From contig NZ_JAFBCP010000001.1 in the NCBI RefSeq assembly GCF_016907735.1, positions 1,240,001-1,304,000 on the forward strand: a stretch of DNA of 64,000 nucleotides, read 5' to 3'. The notes beneath the pieces were generated by a model, which saw only the letters and a list, made by a program, of their open reading frames with translations, had not been told where the DNA came from and ran no database searches. This stretch comes from Brevibacterium paucivorans (lineage in GTDB: Bacteria; Actinomycetota; Actinomycetes; Actinomycetales; Brevibacteriaceae). Positions 42,844-50,999 of this stretch are shown here, piece after piece. Every line of letters begins with the position of its first letter. The first letter of the stretch is position 1. A program made the translations under genes and the position numbers.

Positions 42844-43494
42844 CTACTTGTTCAGCGACGCACTGGCTACAGGTGACCTGCCCGAGGCCTTGGCAGGCGC
42901 ATCTTCATGCCCGCACCGGGCCAAGAAGTTCCCCACCATGAGGTAGCCGTCTTCCGTGCGCACAGACTCGGGGTGGAACTGCACTCCGGCAAGGGGTGCG
43001 TGGCGGTGCTCGATCGCCATGATGACACCGTCGTCGGTGTGGGCGGTCGCTTCGAAAACATCAGCAGGAAGCGTGCTGTCGACAATCGCCAGCGAGTGAT
43101 ACCTGGTCGCAGTCAATGGGTTCCTGCACCCGGCAAAAATGCCCGCCCCGCTGTGCCGAACAAGCGACGTCTTCCCATGCATCAGAACAGGTGAGTGGGC
43201 AACGGTGGCGCCGAACACCTCGGCCAGAGCCTGGTGCCCCAAACACACCCCAAACATGGGCAGGGAATGCGCCTCACACCAACGGATCACCTGGGGGCAC
43301 ACGCCCGCATCCGCCGGCGTGCCCGGTCCGGGCGACACCAAAACCCCGTCGAACTGGGGAAGGTAGTCATCCAGCTGGTCGGCATCCACGTGGTCGTTGC
43401 GGATGACCGTGGTCTGGGCACCCAGCTCCTGTACATAGCCCACCAGTGTGTACACGAAACTGTCGTAGTTATCGATCACCAAAATGTGGGTCAT
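42844..43494 (-). CDS. Glutamine amidotransferase (TrpG/PabA type)
   Basis: This 216-aa class I glutamine amidotransferase begins HILVIDNYDSFVYTLVGYV. The catalytic Cys lies in MFGVCLGHQALAEVFG near residue 80, and the His/Glu pair is in GVQFHPESV near 168. Such proteins supply ammonia for anthranilate or aminodeoxychorismate synthesis; the synthase partner is not in the window. A trpG/pabA-like gene convergent with pknB is a standard actinobacterial arrangement. Its ATG overlaps the stop of the small upstream gene by 4 bases. Confidence 0.88.
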   Translation of the reverse strand: MTHILVIDNYDSFVYTLVGYVQELGAQTTVIRNDHVDADQLDDYLPQFDGVLVSPGPGTPADAGVCPQVIRWCEAHSLPMFGVCLGHQALAEVFGATVAHSPVLMHGKTSLVRHSGAGIFAGCRNPLTATRYHSLAIVDSTLPADVFEATAHTDDGVIMAIEHRHAPLAGVQFHPESVRTEDGYLMVGNFLARCGHEDAPAKASGRSPVASASLNK

Positions 43495-43718
43495 CGCAGC
43501 AACCCCGTCAGGTGCTGCGCCAGCCCCTGCGCCGGCCCCTGCGCCGGAGCGAACGCGCCCTCTTCAACCGTGGCGTCGTTAAACGGCATGTACGGCGCGA
43601 TCACCGGGAACACGTACTGCATGAGCACAAACACGATCCCGGCGATCAAAATGAGCGAGATCAGAGTCTTCACAAACCAGTTGCCCGGCAGAATCCGCCA
43701 AATCAGTTCATACATCAC
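43491..43718 (-). CDS. Small membrane protein between sortase and amidotransferase genes
   Basis: This 75-aa protein has one or two hydrophobic segments (WFVKTLISLILIAGIVFVLMQYVFPVIAPYMP) and a Gln/Gly/Ala-rich tail (APAQGPAQGLAQ). I do not know its function. Small membrane proteins occupy this position beside class E sortases in related genomes, so it may support the sortase. Both ends overlap neighbouring genes by 4 bases. Confidence 0.7.
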   Translation of the reverse strand: MMYELIWRILPGNWFVKTLISLILIAGIVFVLMQYVFPVIAPYMPFNDATVEEGAFAPAQGPAQGLAQHLTGLLR

Positions 43719-45016
43719 TGACCACCAGCCTTCTTAAATGCTGCGGAGTCCTTAATCGCATCAGGAGGTCCCTCAGACGCGGGACGCCATTCGGTGAGCT
43801 CAGCGTAAATCACGTACCGCTCACGCGCCGAGAACATGGGGTTGCACGCCGTCAGCGTCATCAGCCGCTCCTTACCCTTGTACTCAGGGAAGGCGGGAAC
43901 GGGGGCGAGCACCTCGGTCGCATCAGGCAGAATGATTTCAAAGTTACGCATGGTGTACGTGTAGAAACCTTCTTGGGTCTGAATCACCACGGGGTCGCCG
44001 GGGCGCATTTCAGCAATGAGGTTCAGGGGCTTACCGTAGGTCACTCGGTGCCCGGCCATGGCAAAGTTGCCCACTTCACCGGGTCGCGCGGTGGACGGGT
44101 AGTGGCCCATTCCCATGCGGTTCAGAACGGGTTCCAGCTGCACACCTTCAGCAATGGTGCGGTAGTAGTCATCGCCGAACCGCGGCACGTACATGATCCC
44201 GAACGCCTTGTTTTCTTCAGGCGTCTGAGCGACCACGGGAGTGTCTGGGTCGTTAGGGAGTTTGTCGCGCGGGTTGTCTTTCCACTGGGTGACCAGGGTC
44301 GATGCCAGGTTTTCGTTGTCGCGGTTGGCTTCGATGTCGGTCCACCACAGCTGCCACACCACGAACAGAATCATGATGAGCCCGGCGGTGATGCACAGTT
44401 CGCCGAACGTGCGGATGGTTCCGCGCACCACTCCCAGAGGTTGGCGTTCGGGCTTCTGCTTGCGGTGGTGGCCGCGGGTTTCCGCGCGCTCTTCCGCCTG
44501 GTCCTGGGCGCGCTTTTGGGCGCGGGTGGGAAGGGGTTCGTCCTGCACGCGCGGCTGGACTACGGTTTGGGTTGTGTATTCCCCGCCCGAGGTGGCCCCC
44601 GCCGGGCCAGCGTGCGGCGCCTCTTGCGGAACGCCGTGGAAAGGTTGAGATTGGGCGCCGTATTGGTTGTTGGGGGTTCCCGAGGTGGCGCTACGTTCGG
44701 CGGGTCGGATGAAAGGGCGCGAGGCAGCTGGGGCCTGGTAGGCGGTCTGTGGCAAGGTCACCGGTGCGAACTGTTCGGTTGGCTGGTCCGACTCCGGGGT
44801 TGGCTGACTTTCGTGGGGCGCCCGCTGACTGCCGCCTGCCTGCGCAAAGGCTGGCTGGTGTACCTGGGTTTCTTGATCGTGCGAGGGTGTGGAGTTCTGC
44901 GCAGGCATCTGGACTGTAGCGTCGGGTTGTGATGCTTGGCGAGCTTGCTCGGCTTCTGCGCGGGCACGCTCCATTTCGCGACGTTCCCTGCGGGTTCTGG
45001 GCTGTTCCACGAACAC
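43715..45016 (-). CDS. Class E sortase
   Basis: This 433-aa protein has a Gln/Pro-rich cytoplasmic N-terminus of about 200 residues, one transmembrane helix (ELCITAGLIMILFVVWQLWW, near residue 215) and a sortase domain. The catalytic triad is visible: His in FAMAGHRVTYGKPL, Cys in MTLTACNPMFSARERY, and the Arg following it. Class E sortases attach proteins with LAXTG-type signals to the wall or polymerise pilins; none is encoded here. The cytoplasmic tail is unusually long and carries CCGAGGTG motifs at 44587 and 44680. A GTG six bases later is an equal alternative start. Confidence 0.88.
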   Translation of the reverse strand: MFVEQPRTRRERREMERARAEAEQARQASQPDATVQMPAQNSTPSHDQETQVHQPAFAQAGGSQRAPHESQPTPESDQPTEQFAPVTLPQTAYQAPAASRPFIRPAERSATSGTPNNQYGAQSQPFHGVPQEAPHAGPAGATSGGEYTTQTVVQPRVQDEPLPTRAQKRAQDQAEERAETRGHHRKQKPERQPLGVVRGTIRTFGELCITAGLIMILFVVWQLWWTDIEANRDNENLASTLVTQWKDNPRDKLPNDPDTPVVAQTPEENKAFGIMYVPRFGDDYYRTIAEGVQLEPVLNRMGMGHYPSTARPGEVGNFAMAGHRVTYGKPLNLIAEMRPGDPVVIQTQEGFYTYTMRNFEIILPDATEVLAPVPAFPEYKGKERLMTLTACNPMFSARERYVIYAELTEWRPASEGPPDAIKDSAAFKKAGGQ

Positions 45017-45221
45017 CTCACCATGCCGGGGACCGGCATTTCCTGTTAGACGACCAAACGCGAACTCAGTATGTTCTCATCACCGAATGGTCTACAGAGG
45101 TCTACACACCGAGTTTCTCCCCATATATATTACGGTCTACTCTTAGAAGTCGGTGTAAACATGCGGTAATTCGACTCGTACCAAGTACAATCTTTGAGGA
45201 CTTAACGAAAAGAGGAGAATC

Positions 45222-45986
45222 GTGGCTAAGCCCAACCGAGTGCAAAGGACTTCGCGAAACAAGGCAACGCAGAACTCGCGGGATGCCAAGGCAAAGGACA
45301 CCGCGAAGCAACCGGTCGATTCCTCCATCGCTGAGGACACTGAGAACGTAGAGACCGCCGAGGTGGAAGACACGGACGTCGAGCCTGCAACTGACGCTGA
45401 AGCGCCCGAGGTGAAAGACGCTGACGCTGAGCCTGAGGCCGACGCTGATGAGGCTTCCGACAAAGGCGCCTCTGGCGCCGACGACTCTGCTGACACTGGC
45501 GCCGGCAGCACGGCCGTAGGTGCCAAGGCCGCCAAGGAAAAGGCTGACGGGAAGTCGAAAACGACCTCGGCGAAGAAAGACACCTCAGCAAAAAAGGACT
45601 CAGCTTCGAAGACTTCTAAGTCCGCGTCCTCCAAGGGTGGCAAGAACGCCAAGGGCAGCACGGACGACAAGGGCAGCAAGGGCGACAAGGGCGAGGCGAA
45701 GAAGGGCTCCGCGAAGCGCACCTCGCGGTCGGGCAACCCGGCAAAGCGCGCCTCGGGACGCAAGACGTCCACCTACTCCTCTGCCGACCACGGCAAGGTA
45801 ACCCGCCCCAACCCGCGCTGGTTCCTGCCTGTCATGCTGGGGATCCTGTTGCTGGGTCTTGCGTGGCTGATCGTGTTCTACATTTCGAGCGGTAAGTGGC
45901 CGGTCGAGGCGTGGGGTAACTGGAACCTGCTGGTCGGGTTCGGCATCATGGTCGTGGGGCTAGGCATGTCGACTAGATGGCGATGA
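45222..45986 (+). CDS. crgA: CrgA cell division protein with long charged N-terminal extension
   Basis: The last 85 residues match CrgA: NPRWFLPVMLGILLLGLAWLIVFYI, a short loop with PVEAWGNWNL, and a second helix GFGIMVVGLGMSTRW. CrgA coordinates septum formation with FtsZ, FtsI and FtsQ in actinomycetes. The typical length is about 80-95 aa, but this protein has 254 because of an N-terminal low-complexity part, first acidic (Asp/Glu/Ala) and then Lys/Ser/Gly-rich. GTG 45222 follows AGAGGAG. A TACAAT -10-like box lies at about 45185. Three CCGAGGT motifs fall in the extension. Confidence 0.9.
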   Translation: MAKPNRVQRTSRNKATQNSRDAKAKDTAKQPVDSSIAEDTENVETAEVEDTDVEPATDAEAPEVKDADAEPEADADEASDKGASGADDSADTGAGSTAVGAKAAKEKADGKSKTTSAKKDTSAKKDSASKTSKSASSKGGKNAKGSTDDKGSKGDKGEAKKGSAKRTSRSGNPAKRASGRKTSTYSSADHGKVTRPNPRWFLPVMLGILLLGLAWLIVFYISSGKWPVEAWGNWNLLVGFGIMVVGLGMSTRWR

Positions 45987-46010
45987 CCAGCACCGTTTAG
46001 ACTTCCCCTC

Positions 46011-46670
46011 GTGGGAGCTTCCGGAAAAAACTTCAGATTGCTAGCAAGCGCACCGATGTGGGTGCGCTTGTTCGCGTTGTACGGCGGGCTGGTGTTGTAC
46101 GGGCTGTCGTGCCGGTTGTTGCTGCAATCCGATCTGGGAAACATGCCGTGGGACGTTCTGCACCAGGGCATGGCGAAGCGCCTTGGAGTCAGTGTTGGGA
46201 CCTGTACCATCACGGTGTCGATGCTGGTCATGTTGCTGTGGATTCCCATCCGCAAGCACCTGCGCGTGGGATTGGGGACGATTTCAAACGCCCTGCTGGT
46301 GGGGATTTTTGTTGACCTGTGGGGGCTCGTTATTCCGGTGGCGCCAAATCTGGTGTGGGCAGTGGTGCTCATGGTTGCAGGAATCGTGGTGAATGCGCTT
46401 GCCACGGCGTTGTACATTGTGCCCAACTTTGGGCCAGGGCCACGAGACGGCCTGATGACTGGCCTGGTCAGCGCCACGGGGCGGCCGGTGTTCTTGGTAC
46501 GTTCCGTTATCGAGGTCTTGGTGATGGGGCTGGGGTTCCTGATGGGCGGACGGCTGTTTATTGGAACGATTCTGTACGCGTTGTTTGTTGGGCCGTTGAC
46601 CCAAGTGTTCTTGCGCATGGGCGAACAGATGATTGGTCCTGCCAGCCCGTTTGACTCCGACGACGCTTAG
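46011..46670 (+). CDS. YczE/YitT-type integral membrane protein
   Basis: This 219-aa protein has about five hydrophobic segments, beginning LFALYGGLVLYGLSCRLLLQSDLGNMPWDVLHQGM, a pattern seen in the YczE/YyaS family of uncharacterised membrane proteins, and later FGPGPRDGLMTGL. A TAGACT box 8 bases before GTG 46011 suggests a leaderless transcript. The stop codon sits just inside the target duplication of the IS481-type element. Confidence 0.75.
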   Translation: MGASGKNFRLLASAPMWVRLFALYGGLVLYGLSCRLLLQSDLGNMPWDVLHQGMAKRLGVSVGTCTITVSMLVMLLWIPIRKHLRVGLGTISNALLVGIFVDLWGLVIPVAPNLVWAVVLMVAGIVVNALATALYIVPNFGPGPRDGLMTGLVSATGRPVFLVRSVIEVLVMGLGFLMGGRLFIGTILYALFVGPLTQVFLRMGEQMIGPASPFDSDDA

Positions 46671-46675
46671 CTAGG
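46670..46675. repeat. Left copy of the 6-bp target-site duplication
   Basis: GCTAGG lies immediately left of the IS481-type left end (TGTAGTTCC). The same six bases recur at 49504-49509 immediately right of the right end. Confidence 0.8.
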
Positions 46676-46772
46676 TGTAGTTCCTCGGGAGGTTGTGAAC
46701 GGGATTTGAGGTCAGAGAAGACCCCCGGTATCGAGGTGGGTAACGACACGCACCCTGACCCGGAGGTCTTCC

Positions 46773-47810
46773 ATGACACACCGTAACGCCCCGATGACCA
46801 TCGAGGGTAGGCGCCGGCTCGTCTGTCTTGTTGTCGATCACGGCTGGCCCCAGCGACGCGTTGCTGAACGCTTCCAGGTGTCCCCGGCAACGGTGTCTCG
46901 CTGGGTGAGCCGGCATCGGGCAGGGACCGGTTTGGCTGACCGCTCGAGCCGTCCGCACTACAGCCCGAACAGGCTCAGCGCACGTACCGAGCGACGGATC
47001 ATCGCGCTGCGGTTCAACCGCCGATGGGGGCCGCACCGGATCGGCTATCACCTGCGCGTGCCACGCTCGACCGTCGGGCGGGTCCTGGCCCGCTACCGGA
47101 TGCCGAAGCTGGACTGTATCGATCAGGCCACCGGCCTGCCGGTCCGCCGGCCGGCACCTCACCGGTATGAGGTCGATCAGCCTGGCAAGCTGGTCCACGT
47201 CGACATCAAGAAGCTTGGCCGCATCCCTGACGGTGGCGGCTGGCGGGCTCATGGCCGCGGATCGGGCCAGGACCGGAAGGTCCAGTCCTCACGGGGCAAA
47301 GCCGCGCGTGCCGGGCAGCCTTCGTCGCGGGGGTATCGGTACCTGCATCACGCCGTCGATGACTACTCCCGGCTGGTGTACTCCGAGATCCTCAATGACG
47401 AGAAGAAACACACCGCAGCAGGCTTCTGGAAGCGGGCGAACAGGTTCTTCACCAGTATCGGTGTCGCGATCGAAGCAGTCATGACCGATAACGGGGCTTG
47501 TTACCGGTCCGGAGACTTCCAGCAAGCCCTCGGAGATGGGGTCAGGCACAAGCGGACGAGGCCTCGCCGTCCGCAGACGAATGGGAAAGTCGAGCGGTTC
47601 AACCGGACGCTGATGAACGAATGGGCCTACGCGAGACCGTATGCCAGTGAGAGTGCTCGCGAGGATTCGTACGCAGCGTTCTTACATGACTACAATCACC
47701 ACCGAGCCCACACCGCCATCGGGGGACTCTCACCAGCCGACCGCGTTCACCCTCGCCGATCGAAGCATCGTCCTCGAGGACGGCCGGGTCGGGGCGTTCG
47801 GGGATCATGA
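46773..47810 (+). CDS. IS481-family transposase, copy 1 (C-terminus replaced)
   Basis: The ATG at 46773 starts a transposase with helix-turn-helix segments (GWPQRRVAERFQVSPATVSRWV) and DDE residues in HVDIKKLGRI, VMTDNGACYRSGDF and NGKVERFNRTL. From residue 327 (base 47751) the natural ending (NLTGKYS in copy 2) is replaced by about 19 residues read from foreign DNA. The catalytic core is complete, so it may still be active. A reconstructed intact protein would have 334 residues. Confidence 0.88.
   Translation: MTHRNAPMTIEGRRRLVCLVVDHGWPQRRVAERFQVSPATVSRWVSRHRAGTGLADRSSRPHYSPNRLSARTERRIIALRFNRRWGPHRIGYHLRVPRSTVGRVLARYRMPKLDCIDQATGLPVRRPAPHRYEVDQPGKLVHVDIKKLGRIPDGGGWRAHGRGSGQDRKVQSSRGKAARAGQPSSRGYRYLHHAVDDYSRLVYSEILNDEKKHTAAGFWKRANRFFTSIGVAIEAVMTDNGACYRSGDFQQALGDGVRHKRTRPRRPQTNGKVERFNRTLMNEWAYARPYASESAREDSYAAFLHDYNHHRAHTAIGGLSPADRVHPRRSKHRPRGRPGRGVRGS
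47041..47750 (+). repeat. 710-bp direct repeat, left copy
   Basis: This segment of the IS481-type transposase gene recurs at 48775-49484 with a constant offset of 1,734. The translations are identical over the whole shared length (YHLRVPRSTVG through SPADRVH). Confidence 0.9.
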
Positions 47811-47883
47811 TTCACTCATGCGCGAGAACGATCTCTACCGTCGGCTGGTGAGCGAGTCGACCGACGCCGGCGCTGATCGATGA
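47751..47883 (+). pseudogene. C-terminal remnant of an ABC transporter ATPase
   Basis: In the frame that ends at 47883 the sequence reads LADRSIVLEDGRVGAFGDHDSL followed by LYRRLVSES, the usual end of an ABC exporter nucleotide-binding domain just after the H-loop. Everything upstream (Walker A, signature, Walker B) is missing because the junction with the IS lies at 47750/47751. It marks the 1,024-bp insert as a fragment of another actinobacterial genome or region. Confidence 0.75.
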
Positions 47884-48045
47884 AGCGATCCGCCCGGTTG
47901 AGTTCGCCCACTGTTCACTCTCGCGGCGGTGCTGCCCGCAAAGCCCGGGTGTAATCTGACCGTGACGGAAATTGCAGGTATCGCCCGGTTCGGGCATGTG
48001 ATCCCGGCAGGCATGTACCGCTCCCCTCGCTCGAAAGGTTCGACC

Positions 48046-48264
48046 ATGGCCAAGAGTCCCTACTCCACGAAGAACGCAGCATGGATCGTCGTTCTCATCG
48101 TCATCGGCATCGCCGTCGTCAGCATGTTCTTCGGCATCGCCGGTGAAGAGCTTTGGCGGCAGCTCCTCGGTGCCGGCATCCTCATCATCGTCGCACTCGT
48201 CGTCATCTACTTCTGGCGCCGCGACACCGGAAAGCGCTCGCGCACCGACGACACCACCGTGTGA
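48046..48264 (+). CDS. Small two-helix membrane protein in the foreign insert
   Basis: The 72-aa product (ATG 48046, after CGAAAGG) has two hydrophobic segments (AAWIVVLIVIGIAVVSMFFGI and LLGAGILIIVALVVIYFW) and a charged tail (RRDTGKRSRTDDTTV). I do not recognise a family. It is the only complete gene of the insert and has codon use that is more G/C-rich at the third position than neighbouring host genes. Whether it is expressed is unknown. Confidence 0.6.
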   Translation: MAKSPYSTKNAAWIVVLIVIGIAVVSMFFGIAGEELWRQLLGAGILIIVALVVIYFWRRDTGKRSRTDDTTV

Positions 48265-48328
48265 GTTCCATCCTGCTCTGTCAGGTGCTGCGGAGGCTCG
48301 GGGGTCTAGCTGTGAATGACGGCCCGCA

Positions 48329-48774
48329 GTGACGTCCGCGATCGTCGTCGGCAGCGGTCCGAACGGACTCTCCGCCGCTCTCACCCTTGCCCGCAGCGGC
48401 ATCGAGGTCACCGTGCTCGAGGCCGCTGCGCAACCGGGCGGGGGTGCCCGATCGGCGGAGGCAACGCTCCCCGGACTTCTCCACGATGAGTGCTCCGGCT
48501 TCCATCCGCTGGCCGTCGACAACGCCTTCAGCCGCTCCGTCGACCTCGCGGCCCACGGTCTAGCCTGGGAGTGGCCGGAGATCCAGTACGCCCACCCGCT
48601 CGACCACGGCGGGGCGTCGGCGGTGCGCGATGTCTTCGCGACCAGCCGGACCCTGTTCGATGACGGCAGCGCGTGGGCCCGGGTGTTCGGAACCGCAGCC
48701 GGCGATTTCCGCGGCCTCACCGACGACCTACTCCGCCCGATGCTCCGCATGCCGGGGAACCCGGCGAGCCTCGC
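48329..48774 (+). pseudogene. N-terminal fragment of a phytoene-desaturase-like FAD oxidoreductase
   Basis: From GTG 48329 the frame encodes a dinucleotide-binding fold (AIVVGSGPNGLSAALTLARSGI, then VLEAAAQPGGGARSAE) and continues for about 149 residues in the style of NAD(P)/FAD amine oxidase or phytoene desaturase relatives (DECSGFHPLAVDNAF). At 48775 it runs into the internal IS481 segment, so the catalytic C-terminal two-thirds are missing. Confidence 0.8.
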
Positions 48775-49508
48775 TCGGCTATCACCTGCGCGTGCCACGC
48801 TCGACCGTCGGGCGGGTCCTGGCCCGCTACCGGATGCCGAAGCTGGACTGTATCGATCAGGCCACCGGCCTGCCGGTCCGCCGGCCGGCACCTCACCGGT
48901 ATGAGGTCGATCAGCCTGGCAAGCTGGTCCACGTCGACATCAAGAAGCTTGGCCGCATCCCTGACGGTGGCGGCTGGCGGGCTCATGGCCGCGGATCGGG
49001 CCAGGACCGGAAGGTCCAGTCCTCACGGGGCAAAGCCGCGCGTGCCGGGCAGCCTTCGTCGCGGGGGTATCGGTACCTGCATCACGCCGTCGATGACTAC
49101 TCCCGGCTGGTGTACTCCGAGATCCTCAATGACGAGAAGAAACACACCGCAGCAGGCTTCTGGAAGCGGGCGAACAGGTTCTTCACCAGTATCGGTGTCG
49201 CGATCGAAGCAGTCATGACCGATAACGGGGCTTGTTACCGGTCCGGAGACTTCCAGCAAGCCCTCGGAGATGGGGTCAGGCACAAGCGGACGAGGCCTCG
49301 CCGTCCGCAGACGAATGGGAAAGTCGAGCGGTTCAACCGGACGCTGATGAACGAATGGGCCTACGCGAGACCGTATGCCAGTGAGAGTGCTCGCGAGGAT
49401 TCGTACGCAGCGTTCTTACATGACTACAATCACCACCGAGCCCACACCGCCATCGGGGGACTCTCACCAGCCGACCGCGTTCACAACCTCACGGGGAAGT
49501 ACAGCTAG
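48775..49508 (+). pseudogene. IS481-family transposase, copy 2 (5'-truncated)
   Basis: The sequence from 48775 corresponds to transposase residues 91 onwards of copy 1 and continues to the natural end (DRVHNLTGKYS and stop). The N-terminal DNA-binding part is absent, and the frame continues upstream into the foreign oxidoreductase fragment in another phase. The DDE core is present but the protein should be inactive. The stop codon is supplied by the duplicated target sequence. Confidence 0.88.
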
Positions 49509-50227
49509 GGGTGTTCAGGTGGCCACAGCCTCAGCGCACCCAAAACAAACCCCACGATCAGCCCACCAAGGTGAGCTTCCCACGCGATGTTGGGCTCAAC
49601 GAAGAGCATGAGCGCGTTCAGCAATACGAACCCCACGACTCCGCCCCAGTTGCGGTCCAGCCGTTTGGACGGCACAAGCAACACGCCCACGAGCCCAAAA
49701 ACCGCACCAGACGCACCCACGTACAACGCGAACGGGTGCGCGATTCCCGCCAGGGCAAGCAGCCACACCATGACCGAGCCGCCCACTCCAGACAACACAT
49801 ACGTCACGGCAAAGAACACCGAGCCCAACGTGCGCTCCAAGAACGTCCCAAACAGCAGAAGCCCCATCATGTTGAACAGCACGTGCGCGGGGCTGGGCTG
49901 AGAGTGAACCAGCATGGTGCTGACAAAACGCCACGGCTCGTCCAACGCCCACAGCGGAACAAACGCCAGCTTTTCCTGCACGTGCCACGCGGGAACGAAC
50001 TGGGTCAGCCACACGGTCACTGTGACCACGGCAATGGTCACAGTGACCGGGCTGCGCCGAAGCGCCTGCACAGCGGGCGAGCGCGGGGCAGTCTGAGCCT
50101 GCCCCACCTGGGGCCAATCCCGAGGTGTCCGCCCACTTCCGGCCGCACCCACCTCGGGAGAATTCTGCGAAAACGAAGACCGCCCACCATTGGTGGGCGG
50201 CTCGTTGTGATCAGGATGATCGGTCAC
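49505..50227 (-). CDS. Rhomboid family intramembrane serine protease
   Basis: This 240-aa protein starts at GTG 50227. It has six hydrophobic segments. The catalytic Ser is in YVGASGAVFGLVG (GxSG) near residue 172, and the catalytic His in AWEAHLGGLIVG near 220; the HVLFNMMGLLLFG segment is also typical. The N-terminal 55 residues are hydrophilic and non-conserved and carry an inverted CCGAGGTG pair (50120-50157). Substrate is unknown. The stop codon lies within the IS target duplication, so the protein is unaffected by the insertion. Confidence 0.9.
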   Translation of the reverse strand: MTDHPDHNEPPTNGGRSSFSQNSPEVGAAGSGRTPRDWPQVGQAQTAPRSPAVQALRRSPVTVTIAVVTVTVWLTQFVPAWHVQEKLAFVPLWALDEPWRFVSTMLVHSQPSPAHVLFNMMGLLLFGTFLERTLGSVFFAVTYVLSGVGGSVMVWLLALAGIAHPFALYVGASGAVFGLVGVLLVPSKRLDRNWGGVVGFVLLNALMLFVEPNIAWEAHLGGLIVGFVLGALRLWPPEHP

Positions 50228-50235
50228 GGTCGGTT

Positions 50236-50769
50236 TTACTTGATGATTTCAACCGACTCGATGACGACTGGTTCCTGTGGGCGGTCCATTGCGCCGGTGG
50301 GGGTTGCTTCGATGTCAGCGACGACCTTGGCGGATTCTTCGTCAGCAACCTCGCCGAAGATGGTGTGCTTGCCGTTGAGCCATTCGGTCGCAACGGTGGT
50401 GATGAAGAACTGTGAACCGTTGGTGCCCTTGCCGCCGCGAGTTCCAGCGTTGGCCATTGCCAGCAGGCCAGGCTTGGTGAACTGAAGTTCAGGGTGGATT
50501 TCGTCGTCGAACATGTATCCGGGGCCACCGGTTCCCTGACCCAGTGGGCAACCGCCTTGGATCATGAACTGCTTGATGATGCGGTGGAAGCCCAGGCCGT
50601 CGTAGTAACGGGTGGGGTTGGTGCGGCCCGCGTCGTCCTTGTATTCGCGGGTGCCTTCGGCCAGTTCAACGAAGTTGGCCACGGTCTTTGGCGCGTGGTT
50701 TCCGAACAGGTTGAGTTTGATGTCGCCCTTGTTGGTGTGCAGGATCGCCTGCTGCGTTGCAATACTCAT
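50236..50769 (-). CDS. ppiA: Cyclophilin-type peptidyl-prolyl cis-trans isomerase
   Basis: This 177-aa cytoplasmic cyclophilin (no signal peptide) speeds up Xaa-Pro isomerisation during protein folding. Motifs include HAPKTVANFVELAEG, the active-site Arg and Phe in FHRIIKQFMIQGG, and ANAGTRGGKGTNGSQFFIT. Length is normal. It is commonly located beside the rhomboid gene near oriC in actinomycetes. The start ATG is at 50769, and it lies 8 bases upstream of rhomboid. Confidence 0.93.
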   Translation of the reverse strand: MSIATQQAILHTNKGDIKLNLFGNHAPKTVANFVELAEGTREYKDDAGRTNPTRYYDGLGFHRIIKQFMIQGGCPLGQGTGGPGYMFDDEIHPELQFTKPGLLAMANAGTRGGKGTNGSQFFITTVATEWLNGKHTIFGEVADEESAKVVADIEATPTGAMDRPQEPVVIESVEIIK

Positions 50770-50999
50770 GGCTTCATTGTGTCATGACCAGCCTGTGACG
50801 TTGTCAAGTTTCATTCAGGGTGGTGGGTTGAGGTTTTCGCCTGGGCCGAGCTGGACTCAGCCGGGCCGAGGTGCGCCCGACGGCATGCAGTTGGCACACA
50901 GCAAAGACTCAGTCTCAGATGACTCGATCAGGTGGCACTGCACACTCAAACACGTAGGATAAAGACAACGAGTTTTTATTCTCGAGCTTGAGAGGGGCC

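Larger units (their letters stand above)
46676..49503 (+). mobile_element. IS481-family element carrying an internal 1,734-bp insertion
   Basis: The outer ends are inverted repeats: the left starts TGTAGTTCCTCGGGAGGTTG, and the right end in reverse starts TGTACTTCCCCGTGAGGTTG. The 6-bp duplication GCTAGG flanks the whole unit. Inside, 47041-47750 is repeated as 48775-49484 (710 bp, apparently identical by eye), with 1,024 bp of unrelated DNA between. Removing 1,734 bp would restore a normal IS of 1,094 bp. The element inserted right at the stop codons of two convergent host genes, which remain intact. Confidence 0.88.

Noticed and set aside
43973..44932. Plus-strand frame of 319 codons opposite the sortase gene
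   Set aside because: The sortase catalytic motifs are on the minus strand; the opposing frame is Gly/Arg/Val-rich noise.
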